Part shown: piece after piece, positions 7,233-14,749 of the stretch | How the letters are laid out: every line of letters starts with the position of its first letter | How positions within the stretch are numbered: position 1 is the first letter of the stretch | Source: FLUQ01 sp031550605 | Lineage (GTDB): Bacteria > Desulfobacterota > Desulfovibrionia > Desulfovibrionales > Desulfovibrionaceae | Reading direction: 5' to 3' | NCBI GenBank assembly: GCA_031550605.1 | Contig: JAVBOK010000055.1 | Location: 1 to 15,032, forward strand | DNA length: 15,032 nucleotides | Notes under the pieces: generated by a model | Databases searched by the model: none | What the model was told of the DNA's origin: nothing | What the model saw: the letters and a program-made list of their open reading frames with translations, nothing else | Made by a program: the position numbers and the translations under genes

Positions 7233-7271
7233 GCCGCATGCCGGAGGGAAAACGCTCATCCGGCATGCGGC
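7233..7271. repeat. Long perfect intergenic inverted repeat
   Basis: GCCGCATGCCGGA (7233-7245) and TCCGGCATGCGGC (7259-7271) are perfectly complementary over 13 bp with a 13-base loop. It begins eight bases after the first permease stop and ends 41 bases before the second binding protein. No T tract follows. It could be an mRNA 3'-end protecting element or a factor-dependent terminator between the two transporters. Confidence 0.65.
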
Positions 7272-7312
7272 ACAAGTGAACGTCACAGAACAAATCACGC
7301 ACGGAGCACCCT

Positions 7313-8284
7313 ATGAAAAAACTGCAGGCGATGATCCTTTCCCTGGCCTTGACCCTGGTTCTGTCCGGCAGCGCCGCCGCCGCGGATACGTTTCTGAAGA
7401 TCGGGACCGGGCCTATCGGCGGGTACTGGTTCACCATCGGGTCCATCTGGTCCACGCTGATCACGGAAAGCGTGCCCAATCTGAAAGCGTCCCCGACCCC
7501 GGGCGGCGCCATCAGCAACATTCAGGCCATCAGCAAAAAGGCCATGACGTACGGGTTCATCAAAGGATACAACGGCCCTGAAGCCATCAACGGCACAGGC
7601 CCCTTTGAAAAGCACAAGTTCCCCGGCCTGCGCGCGGTCCTGTCGCTCTATCCCGAGCCAATGCAGATATTGTTCCCCAAATCCAAAGGCTACAAAAGCG
7701 TGGAAGACCTGCGCGGCAAACATATGTCCCCGGGCAAGGCCGGTTTCGGCGGCGCCATTTTGTTCGGCTGGATACTGGACGTCAACGGCATGAGCTATTC
7801 CGACGTCAAGGTCAGCTACCTGAGCTATTCCGATTCCGCCCTGGCCCTGAAGGACAAAAACATGGACTTCGTGGCCATCACCATTTCCGCCCCTTCGGCC
7901 ACCTATCTTGACGTCGACGTGCAGGAACCCCTGGACGCTCTGGCCCTGGATCAAAAAACCATCGACGCGATCACCAAGAAATACCCGGTCAACACCTATG
8001 TGCTGCGCAAAGGCACCTACAGCGGCATGGACAAGGACGTGCTGTGCCTGTCATCGCCCGCCTTCATCGTGGCCGGCGACTGGCTGGATGAAGAAACCGT
8101 CTATCAGTCAACCAAAATCTTCTGGGAAAACGTGGAAAAATTCCATACCATCGCCCCCGACATCAAGCGCGAGCTGAACCTGAAAACGGCCCTGGACGGC
8201 ATCAACATCCCGCTGCACAAGGGCGCTTACAAATACTACGTCGAAAAAGGCATGACCATTCCTGATGCCATAAAACCCCGTTAA
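7313..8284 (+). CDS. TAXI-family TRAP transporter solute-binding protein (second)
   Basis: A 323-residue periplasmic binding protein with a signal peptide over about residues 1-24 (MKKLQAM, a hydrophobic core, then SGSAAAA). The mature part starts with the TAXI signature variant FLKIGTGPIGGYWFTIGS and continues with TPGGAISNIQAI, a SVEDLRGKHMSPGKAG segment and a YSDSALALKDKNMDFVAI segment, in the same order as in the first binding protein. The two ligand loops differ (GNSGGTYYY against GTGPIGGYWF), and overall identity looks low by eye, so they probably bind different ligands. The start is ATG at 7313 with CGGAG six bases upstream. The partner permease follows after 24 bases. Confidence 0.92.
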   Translation: MKKLQAMILSLALTLVLSGSAAAADTFLKIGTGPIGGYWFTIGSIWSTLITESVPNLKASPTPGGAISNIQAISKKAMTYGFIKGYNGPEAINGTGPFEKHKFPGLRAVLSLYPEPMQILFPKSKGYKSVEDLRGKHMSPGKAGFGGAILFGWILDVNGMSYSDVKVSYLSYSDSALALKDKNMDFVAITISAPSATYLDVDVQEPLDALALDQKTIDAITKKYPVNTYVLRKGTYSGMDKDVLCLSSPAFIVAGDWLDEETVYQSTKIFWENVEKFHTIAPDIKRELNLKTALDGINIPLHKGAYKYYVEKGMTIPDAIKPR

Positions 8285-8308
8285 CCCGAACCGGTATCGA
8301 GAAGCATC

Positions 8309-10216
8309 ATGGATAATCAGCAAATGCCTTCCGTATACGAGCAGTCCCTCTGGACCTATCTGAAGAGCAAGAAAGGTTGGGTTGCCCTGACCGTCTGCGC
8401 GCTGAGCGTTGTTCTGGCCGCATTCCACTTGTACACGTCGTTGACGGGCCCCATGGTGGCCCTGCGCCACAGGCCCTTTCACGTGCTTGTCATGTGCATG
8501 ATCGTGTTCCTGAGCTCTTCGCTCAAGGACAAAAATACGGCCTATCTTGCCTGGAACAGTCTGCTGTCTCTGCTATGCCTGGGTATTCTGCTGTATCTGT
8601 TCCCGCAGGCGGACGAACTGCCGATGCACGTCATGGCCCCGACCACGCTGGATATGGCGCTGGGGACACTGTCCCTGGCCATCGTGCTGGAGGCCACCCG
8701 CAGAACCGTGGGCGGGGCCATGGCCGTCATCGCCATTGTCTTCATTCTCTACACCTGGCTGGGCAATTATCTGCCAGGCAGTTTGCAGCACGCGGGATAT
8801 TCCTGGGAAGAGATCATCGCCTTCCAATTTCTGGAAAACGAAGGCCTCTGGGGCATCCCCGTGGCCACCATGTCCACGTTCATCATCATCTTTCTGCTCT
8901 TTGCCGGCTTTATGGTGGAATCGGGCATGCTCAAGGTTTTCGTGGAAATCGCCTTCAAGCTGGTGGGGCGCCAGACCGGCGGCCCGGCCAAGGCCACCGT
9001 GGTCGCTTCCGCCGTGGTGGGGAGCCTTTCGGGCAGCGCGGCCGCGGACACCCTGATCGTGGGTTCCGCCATGGTGCCGGCCATGCTCAAGGTCGGGTAC
9101 GACAAGGACGACGCCGGAGCCATCCAGGCCGGTGCGGGCACCGGCGCGCAGTTCATGCCCCCGATCATGGGCGCGGCGGCCTTCATCATCGCCGCCTACC
9201 TTGGCGTGCCGTACATTCTGGTCTGCAAGGGCGCGCTCATGCCGGCGCTGCTGTATTTTCTTTCGTACGCGGCCGCGGGGCATTTCATCGCCAGAAGAAT
9301 GCGCATAGCGCCCCTGTCCGATGCGGAAATGGCCCGGTATATCTGGCGCAACATTCTCGCCAAACTGTATATGCTTTTCCCGGTGGCCCTGATCATCGGG
9401 CTGCTGATCATCGGGTACAGCCCTCTGTACGCGGGTTTTTACGCCATCGTCTGCGTTCTGGTTCTGGCGATGTTCCGCAAGGAAACCCGCTTCACCCCCG
9501 TGCGCGTGCTTGTCGCCATTGAGCACGGCGTCCAGTCCGCCTTCACCGTGAGCATCGCCTGCGCCACGGCCGGGGTCGTGGTGGGGGCCATCATGCAGAG
9601 CGGGCTCGGGTTCATGCTGTCCGGCGCGGTGACCAAAATGGCCATGGGACAGCTGTATCTGCTTGTTCCCCTGGCCATGTTCGTGTCCTTGATGCTGGGT
9701 TTCGGCATGACCACCGTCGGGGTATACATCATCGTGTCCACCCTGGTTACCCCGGCCATGATCGACATGGGCGTTTCCCCCATGGCGGCGCATCTGTTCC
9801 CCTTTTATTTCGGGTGCATTTCCGCCATCACCCCGCCCGTGGCCGTGGCCTCGTACTCGGTGTGCGGGCTGACCAGCGGCAACCCCTGGCGCACGGGCCT
9901 CCTGTCATTGAAGTACTGCGCCCCGGCCATGCTGGTGCCCATCGCCATGATCTGGCAGCCGGGACTCATCCTGGAAGGTACGCTGCTGGAAAACATCCTG
10001 GGCAACACGTTTGCCGCCTGCGGCGTCATCGCGCTCAGTGCCGCCTCCATCGGCTTTTTCAACAGGGCCATGGGCACGGCGGAACGCCTTGGCTTGTGCA
10101 TTCTTGGTTGCCTGCTCTTCCTGCCGTACACACACGTGCGCCTGGCGGCTCTTGCCGCGGCCACGGCCCTGTTCGTCTGGCAGGGACGGCAGGCGGCTTC
10201 AAAGGTTTCCGCGTAA
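8309..10216 (+). CDS. TRAP transporter fused permease, 4TM-12TM type (second)
   Basis: A 635-residue inner-membrane protein with the fused DctQ-like and DctM-like architecture. The DctM-like part shows GGPAKATVVASAVV followed by SLSGSAAADTLIVG near residue 225, GTGAQFMPPIMGAAAFIIAA near 280, GFGMTTVGVYIIVSTLV near 465 and AITPPVAVASYSV near 506. It presumably works with the binding protein 24 bases upstream. The ribosome-binding site before the ATG at 8309 is weak (GAGAAG), so translation may be coupled to the upstream gene. Only 18 bases separate it from the radical SAM gene, with no terminator, so these are probably co-transcribed. Confidence 0.92.
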   Translation: MDNQQMPSVYEQSLWTYLKSKKGWVALTVCALSVVLAAFHLYTSLTGPMVALRHRPFHVLVMCMIVFLSSSLKDKNTAYLAWNSLLSLLCLGILLYLFPQADELPMHVMAPTTLDMALGTLSLAIVLEATRRTVGGAMAVIAIVFILYTWLGNYLPGSLQHAGYSWEEIIAFQFLENEGLWGIPVATMSTFIIIFLLFAGFMVESGMLKVFVEIAFKLVGRQTGGPAKATVVASAVVGSLSGSAAADTLIVGSAMVPAMLKVGYDKDDAGAIQAGAGTGAQFMPPIMGAAAFIIAAYLGVPYILVCKGALMPALLYFLSYAAAGHFIARRMRIAPLSDAEMARYIWRNILAKLYMLFPVALIIGLLIIGYSPLYAGFYAIVCVLVLAMFRKETRFTPVRVLVAIEHGVQSAFTVSIACATAGVVVGAIMQSGLGFMLSGAVTKMAMGQLYLLVPLAMFVSLMLGFGMTTVGVYIIVSTLVTPAMIDMGVSPMAAHLFPFYFGCISAITPPVAVASYSVCGLTSGNPWRTGLLSLKYCAPAMLVPIAMIWQPGLILEGTLLENILGNTFAACGVIALSAASIGFFNRAMGTAERLGLCILGCLLFLPYTHVRLAALAAATALFVWQGRQAASKVSA

Positions 10217-10234
10217 CGCAAGGGAGAATCCTGT

Positions 10235-11140
10235 ATGGCGCAGAACGAACCGGAATATTACAACCGTCCGCCTTCGGAACTGAACAGTTTCATCATCCGC
10301 GTCGCGCACGGCTGCCCCCACAACCAGTGCACTTTCTGCAACATGTACAAGACGGTGCCCTTCCGCCCGATTCCCGTGGAAGAGGTCATGGCCGGCATCG
10401 AGCAGGACGCCGAAGAAAACAGGGAATTCCTGGAAGTCATCAAAAGCATCTACCTGGAGGGCGGGGATCCGCCCGCCCTTCCGGTCCCCGACCTGCTGCG
10501 GATCATGAGCCACGCCCGCGAACATTTTCCGGCCCTGACCCGCTTTGCCTGCTACGCCACGGCCAAAACCATTGCCAACAGGACGCCCGGGGAATTGGCC
10601 CAACTGGCGCAGGCCGGCCTGCGCAGGGTGTTCATCGGCCTGGAATCCGGATCGGACCGCATCCTGCGCCATACGCGCAAGGGCTGCACGCGTGCCGACC
10701 TGCTGCTGGCCGGTGGGTTGCTGGCCGGGGCCGGGATCGAAAACGACGTGTCCATGATGCTGGGCATCGGCGGCAAGGCTTTTTCAGAGGAGCACATTCT
10801 GGCCACCGCGTCGCTGCTGAACGAGATCAAACCCGTCTGTGTCAGAATCCGGACTTTCGTGCCCAAAAAGGACACGCCTCTGGCCGCCGAATATCTGGAC
10901 GGCAGTTTTCTGTTGCAGGAACCGGAAGATTCGCTGCGGGAACTGCGCCTGATGGTGGAAAACATCCACAGCCCCATGCAACTGCTCAGCGAACACTGGA
11001 CCGATTTTCTGCGCTTCAACGCGCGCATGCCCGAGGCCAGAGACCTGCTGCTCAAGGCGGTGGACAACGCCCTGCAATTGCCGCGCAGCGCGTTCCGCTC
11101 CACCGGCCTCGCCAGCAAGGCGAATTGCGGAACCGGCTGA
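10235..11140 (+). CDS. Radical SAM protein of unknown function
   Basis: A 301-residue cytoplasmic protein with a radical SAM core. The [4Fe-4S] ligands are Cys27, Cys32 and Cys35 in GCPHNQCTFCNMYK, a C-x4-C-x2-C spacing and not the common C-x3-C-x2-C. Other core features are the YLEGGDPP segment near residue 75, in the place of the GGE motif that contacts SAM, and the RRVFIGLESGSDRIL strand near 130, typical of Elp3/COG1032-type enzymes. There is no obvious B12-binding domain and no C-terminal cluster-rich extension, so it is close to a bare core. The start is ATG at 10235 with AAGGGAGA upstream. It sits between the transporter and selB. A link to selenium or to the Grd-type pathway is possible, but nothing in the sequence shows the substrate. 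Confidence 0.85.
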   Translation: MAQNEPEYYNRPPSELNSFIIRVAHGCPHNQCTFCNMYKTVPFRPIPVEEVMAGIEQDAEENREFLEVIKSIYLEGGDPPALPVPDLLRIMSHAREHFPALTRFACYATAKTIANRTPGELAQLAQAGLRRVFIGLESGSDRILRHTRKGCTRADLLLAGGLLAGAGIENDVSMMLGIGGKAFSEEHILATASLLNEIKPVCVRIRTFVPKKDTPLAAEYLDGSFLLQEPEDSLRELRLMVENIHSPMQLLSEHWTDFLRFNARMPEARDLLLKAVDNALQLPRSAFRSTGLASKANCGTG

Positions 11141-11216
11141 AAGCGGCGGCAACCGGTTCCGGATACCGGCCGCCCGCGCCTCCCCGCTGGCAATCGGCGC
11201 TGAAAAAAGCTATGGT

Positions 11217-11230
11217 CTCGCCGTTGCGAG
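11217..11230 (+). promoter_or_regulatory. Small hairpin before selB, possible SECIS-like control element
   Basis: CTCGC (11217-11221) and GCGAG (11226-11230) form a 5-bp stem with a CGTT loop. Its last two bases overlap the AGGAGG ribosome-binding site (11229-11234) of selB. In E. coli a SECIS-like element in the selAB leader binds SelB and tunes expression. Here the loop contains GU and the position is suggestive, but the element is short and could be chance. Confidence 0.2.
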
Positions 11231-11242
11231 GAGGGATAATCC

Positions 11243-13198
11243 ATGCCGGTTGTGATGGGAACCGCCGGGCATATCGACCACGGCAAGACAAGCCTTATCC
11301 GCGCCCTGACGGGCACCGACTGTGATCGCCTGACTGAGGAAAAACGCCGGGGCATCACGATTGAGCTCGGGTTTGCCGAACTGCCGCTGCCCGGCGGCCG
11401 GTCGCTGTCCGTGGTCGACGTGCCGGGGCACGAAAAATTCGTGCGGGCCATGGTGGCGGGCGCCACCGGCGTTGATTTCGTGCTGCTGGTGGTGGCCGCC
11501 GACGAAGGGGTCATGCCCCAGACCCGCGAACATCTGGAAATCTGCAACCTGCTCGGCATCCGCGCCGGCGTTGTGGCCCTGACCAAGATTGACGCCGTGG
11601 ACGAGGAAATGATCGCCCTGGCCGAAGACGACATCACAAGCCTGCTGGCGGGCAGCGCGCTGGAAGGCGCGTCGGTGATCCCCGTTTCCGCCCGCACCGG
11701 GCAGGGGCTGGACACCCTGACGCAAGCCCTGGCCGGCCTGGAAGCATCGCTGGCGCCCGTGCGTTCGCAGGACCTGTTCCGTCTGCCCGTGGACCGGGTG
11801 TTCACCATGCACGGCAGCGGCACGGTGGTCACCGGCACCATGATCGCCGGATCCGTCAGCGTGGGCGATACCGTCGAACTGTATCCCCGGGGCCTTTCCA
11901 GCAAGGTGCGCGGCCTGCAAAGCCACGGCACGGCGGTAAAAACAGCCCCGGCCGGCCGCCGCACGGCCGTGAACATTCCGGACCTGCAGGTGGAGGACGT
12001 CAACCGGGGCGATGTGCTCAGCTTTCCGGAAACGCTCTTTCCCTCGCTGCGCTGGGTGATTGAGATCACCTGCCTGTCCTCTTCCCCCCGCGCCTTGCGC
12101 CACAGGGCGGAAGTGCACTTTCACCACGGGGCGCGGGAAATGCAGGCCCGTCTCTATTTCGCGGACCGCGACAAGCTGCAGCCCGGCGAATCCTGCCTGG
12201 CCGAAGTGCGGTTCAGCGAACCGGCCGTGGCCGTGTTCGGCGATCGCTGCGTGGTGCGGTCCTTTTCGCCCCTGCGCACGGTGGCCGGCGGCGTGGTCCT
12301 GAACCCCGCGGGCGCGGACATGCGCCGCCGCGGCAAGGGATTCGCCCAACGCTGCGCCATGCTGGCGGCCCTGGCCGCCCAGGCATCCGCCCCCGCCACG
12401 GCCGGCCTGGCCGAAGAGCGTGTTTTCACCCAGTTGCAATGCGCCGAAGGCGCGGCGAACGGCGTGTCCTTCACCCTGCTGCGGGTGCTGGCCAACCTTG
12501 ATTCCGGCGCGCTGGAAAAGGCCCTGGCCGCCTTGTCCAACCAGCGTAAGGCGTCCTGCTTCGACAAAACCCTGCGGCTGTATATCGCGGACAACCGTCT
12601 GGCGGAACTGGCCGACGCCTGCGAAGCCGCCGTGGCGGATTTTCACGCGCGCAACACCGCCATGCAGGGGCTCAAGCGTAGCGAGCTGGCCTCCGGCTGG
12701 GGCAGGGAACTCGCTCCCAAACTGGCGCACGCGGTCATCGAACGGCTGCTCAAACAAGGAAGGCTCAGCGCGGAAGGAGAATTTCTGCGCCTGCCCGCGC
12801 ACGTCGCTTCCTTCAGCGGCAAGGACGCCCCTCTGGGCGAGGCCATTCTGGCCGCGCACCAGAAAGCGGGCATGGCCCCGCCCAACATCGCCGATCTGCT
12901 GGACGAACTGAACGTCGCCAGAAAGGACGCCACCCCCGTACTGGCCGCCCTGCGCGACGCCGGCAGGCTGGTGCGGGTGGAAGAAGGCATCTGGTACGCG
13001 ACGGAACACCTGAAGGCCGCGGAAGACATCATGCGGACCTGGTTTGAAACGCACGAAAAGCTGGATCTGGCCGGGTTCAAATCCGTCACCGGGCTGTCCC
13101 GCAAATATCTGGTGGCCCTTCTGGAGTACTTTGACGCCCAGAAAATCACCATGCGCGCCGGCGAAGCGCGCGTGCTGCGAAAAAAATCACCGGCGTAA
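11243..13198 (+). CDS. selB: Selenocysteine-specific translation elongation factor SelB
   Basis: A 651-residue GTPase that carries Sec-tRNA-Sec to the ribosome and binds the SECIS hairpin of selenoprotein mRNAs. The G-domain motifs are all present: GHIDHGKTS at 9-17, RGITIELGF at 36-44, DVPGHE at 59-64 and TKID at 114-117. Domains II and III follow (for example FTMHGSGTVVTGTM near 190), and the C-terminal part from about residue 400 has the winged-helix repeats that bind SECIS RNA (LLDELNVARKDATPVLAALRD and SRKYLVALLEYFD near the end). E. coli SelB is 614 residues, so the length fits. ATG at 11243 has AGGAGG eight bases upstream. yedF and selC follow on the same strand, and the likely client, the GrdB-type selenoprotein, lies about 7 kb upstream. 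Confidence 0.97.
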   Translation: MPVVMGTAGHIDHGKTSLIRALTGTDCDRLTEEKRRGITIELGFAELPLPGGRSLSVVDVPGHEKFVRAMVAGATGVDFVLLVVAADEGVMPQTREHLEICNLLGIRAGVVALTKIDAVDEEMIALAEDDITSLLAGSALEGASVIPVSARTGQGLDTLTQALAGLEASLAPVRSQDLFRLPVDRVFTMHGSGTVVTGTMIAGSVSVGDTVELYPRGLSSKVRGLQSHGTAVKTAPAGRRTAVNIPDLQVEDVNRGDVLSFPETLFPSLRWVIEITCLSSSPRALRHRAEVHFHHGAREMQARLYFADRDKLQPGESCLAEVRFSEPAVAVFGDRCVVRSFSPLRTVAGGVVLNPAGADMRRRGKGFAQRCAMLAALAAQASAPATAGLAEERVFTQLQCAEGAANGVSFTLLRVLANLDSGALEKALAALSNQRKASCFDKTLRLYIADNRLAELADACEAAVADFHARNTAMQGLKRSELASGWGRELAPKLAHAVIERLLKQGRLSAEGEFLRLPAHVASFSGKDAPLGEAILAAHQKAGMAPPNIADLLDELNVARKDATPVLAALRDAGRLVRVEEGIWYATEHLKAAEDIMRTWFETHEKLDLAGFKSVTGLSRKYLVALLEYFDAQKITMRAGEARVLRKKSPA

Positions 13199-13205
13199 GG
13201 GGCCG

Positions 13206-13221
13206 GCCGCCCTGCGGCGGC
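13206..13221. repeat. Short hairpin between selB and yedF
   Basis: GCCGCC (13206-13211) and GGCGGC (13216-13221) form a 6-bp stem with a CTGC loop in the 52-base gap. No T tract follows, so selB and yedF can be co-transcribed. Confidence 0.4.
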
Positions 13222-13250
13222 TCCGGCGCGCCCGTTCAAGGAGCCATTTC

Positions 13251-13853
13251 ATGCTGGAAGTGGATTGTCGGAATCTGGCCTGCCCGGAACCCGTTCTGCG
13301 GACCCGGTCGTGCATCGCCAACGACGCACCCCGGGTTCTGGCCGTCATCGTGGACAGCGCGGCAGCCCGCGAAAACGTGGCCCGGTTTCTGCAATCACGG
13401 GGCTATGCCGTCATTGTGAGGGAAGACGGCCCGCACTGGAGAGTGGAAGCGACGCGCGACGGCCCCGCTGACGCCGCCCCTGCGGCGGAACCCCGCGCGG
13501 CGCCAAGCGACGGCGCGGAAAAGATCCTGGTGATGGTGCTTTCCGACGTGCTCGGCTCCGGCGACGACGCGTTGGGCGGCAAACTGATGGGCAACTTCAT
13601 CCGCACCCTGCCGGAACTGGGCGAATCTCTGTGGCGCATCATTTTCCTCAACGGCGGGGTCAAATTCGCCGTTGCCGGCAGCCCGGCGCTGGCGGAACTG
13701 CAGGCTATGGAAAAACAGGGGGTAAGCATTCTGTCCTGCGGCACCTGTCTGGAATTTTTCGGGCTGCGCGAATCCTTGAGCGTGGGCCGGACGACCACCA
13801 TGCTCGATGTGGTCACCAGCATGCAGGTGGCGGACAAGGTTTTCCGCGCCTGA
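13251..13853 (+). CDS. yedF: YedF-type selenium-metabolism protein (TusA-like + DsrE-like)
   Basis: A 200-residue protein of the sulfurtransferase-like YedF family that tends to accompany selenium genes. The N-terminal TusA-like domain (about 1-70) carries the CPxP motif with Cys11 (RNLACPEPVLRTR). A low-complexity Ala/Pro linker covers about 75-95. The C-terminal DsrE-like domain (about 95-200) shows ILVMVLSDVLGSG, then LSCGTCLEFFGL and a SVGRTTTMLDVV segment, all typical of this family. The biochemical role is not established to my knowledge; handling of reduced selenium or a persulfide/perselenide is the usual suggestion. The ATG at 13251 has AAGGAG seven bases upstream. The same frame is open from 13044, inside selB, but that part lacks a matching ribosome-binding site and family sequence. 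Confidence 0.92.
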   Translation: MLEVDCRNLACPEPVLRTRSCIANDAPRVLAVIVDSAAARENVARFLQSRGYAVIVREDGPHWRVEATRDGPADAAPAAEPRAAPSDGAEKILVMVLSDVLGSGDDALGGKLMGNFIRTLPELGESLWRIIFLNGGVKFAVAGSPALAELQAMEKQGVSILSCGTCLEFFGLRESLSVGRTTTMLDVVTSMQVADKVFRA

Positions 13854-13880
13854 CCGTATTTTCTCTTTACGTTCCGGCGG

Positions 13881-13903
13881 GTTGATGGCATTGTCGGATC
13901 AAC
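13881..13903 (+). other. Hairpin abutting the 5' end of selC
   Basis: GTTGAT (13881-13886) and ATCAAC (13898-13903) pair perfectly, and the stem ends on the base before the tRNA begins. No T run follows. It may help 5' processing of a yedF-selC transcript or be incidental. Confidence 0.35.
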
Positions 13904-13997
13904 GGAAGCGTTTCGTCACCGGTGTGGCGCCTGGTCTTCAAAACCAGTGGACGGTCGAAAGGCCGTTTGTAGGTTCGACTCCTATACGCTTCCGCCA
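13904..13997 (+). tRNA. selC: tRNA-Sec (anticodon UCA)
   Basis: The acceptor stem is eight base pairs, GGAAGCGT (13904-13911) with ACGCTTCC (13986-13993), the length characteristic of bacterial tRNA-Sec. The anticodon stem CTGGT/ACCAG (13931-13935, 13943-13947) closes CTTCAAA with anticodon TCA at 13938-13940. A long variable arm follows (ACGGTC/GGCCGT with a GAAA loop), then a 5-bp T stem around TTCGACT (13974-13980). The discriminator base is G at 13994 and CCA is encoded (13995-13997). The D region and T loop match E. coli selC closely. It begins about 50 bases after yedF with no terminator between, so it may share the selB-yedF transcript. It decodes the UGA of the grdB-like gene. Confidence 0.97.
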
Positions 13998-14009
13998 AGT
14001 ATTTTTTAA

Positions 14010-14048
14010 CAAAGTCCAGCAAAGCCTAGAAAACCTTGCTGGACTTTG
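14010..14048. repeat. 13-bp perfect inverted repeat downstream of selC
   Basis: CAAAGTCCAGCAA (14010-14022) and TTGCTGGACTTTG (14036-14048) are perfectly complementary with a 13-base loop, and ATTTTG follows. It may act as a terminator for the selC transcript, with a short T run after the stem. It may also mark the edge of the AT-rich region, since it lies only 12 bases after the tRNA CCA end. From 14049 to 14194 I see no supportable gene. Confidence 0.55.
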
Positions 14049-14194
14049 ATTTTGTCCGATAGCATAGTCTAATGTGAGCTATAAAAGCCCACCAATGTGC
14101 CGCCAGAGCTGTGCACCTTTGCCATTTGGCTTGGAGATAAAACTCGCCAAGCGCTATACGGGCCAGCGAGGAAGGTTCAAATATTGTTGGTCTT

Positions 14195-14749
14195 TTAAAA
14201 ATTCAAATATTTCTTGCTGATATAAGCAGAACAGTTCGAGTCTTTGAATTGATCTGTTAAAATACCACTTTTAAGACCATATCCAATAAGTTCATGAAAG
14301 GCACATGTTGAATGTGATTTTTTTGAAAAATGATATAAATTCCATAGATATGCTTTCGCACTTGGGGATCTACACAGTCTATTCAAATCATATTGAAGAA
14401 AAGAGAATTCATTTCCACTGATAAGTTTATTTCTTTTCAAATAGCAAAGGTAGCTGAGATAGGCAAAAAACTTATCAATTTCGGGCTCTAACCCATTTTT
14501 ATTGCCATGAAATGTGTTATCATACCAATTTGGATTATATTCAATGACGTATCTTACTCTTGAAATTTCTTTGTCAAATCGCAATTTTTCAACAATATTA
14601 TTAATAAATTCAGCATTTTTAATCTTATTTGATCTTTTCCATTGAATCAAAGCAAAGATTCCACCGCATATTGCAAGAAATATTGAAATTAACTGTAGTT
14701 GTTCACGAGGAGGCCATAGCAAAATCATATCAAAAATATCTACTGACAT
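14195..14749 (-). CDS. Hypothetical protein with one N-terminal membrane segment
   Basis: A 184-residue protein on the reverse strand. Residues about 19-37 form one transmembrane segment (LISIFLAICGGIFALIQW) followed by a basic stretch (KRSNKIKNAEF), which suggests a cytoplasmic domain anchored to the membrane. The remainder is helical and aromatic-rich, with EYNPNWYDNTFHG and FFAYLSYLCYLKRNKLIS. It resembles small anchored proteins scattered through accessory regions of Gram-negative genomes, a class I recall only loosely, and I cannot name a function. The start at 14749 has an AAAGG ribosome-binding site five bases upstream on that strand. The gene is far more AT-rich than its neighbours on the left, which fits horizontal transfer. 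Confidence 0.75.
   Translation of the reverse strand: MSVDIFDMILLWPPREQLQLISIFLAICGGIFALIQWKRSNKIKNAEFINNIVEKLRFDKEISRVRYVIEYNPNWYDNTFHGNKNGLEPEIDKFFAYLSYLCYLKRNKLISGNEFSFLQYDLNRLCRSPSAKAYLWNLYHFSKKSHSTCAFHELIGYGLKSGILTDQFKDSNCSAYISKKYLNF

Noticed and set aside
9814..11325. A 503-codon forward frame across the permease end, the radical SAM gene and the selB start
   Set aside because: It is out of frame with three well-supported genes, and its Arg/Gly/His/Pro-rich sequence is typical of a shifted GC-rich frame.
14049..14194. A short reverse-strand open stretch read through the gap after selC
   Set aside because: It has no start codon with a ribosome-binding site and no recognisable similarity, and it is too short to support.
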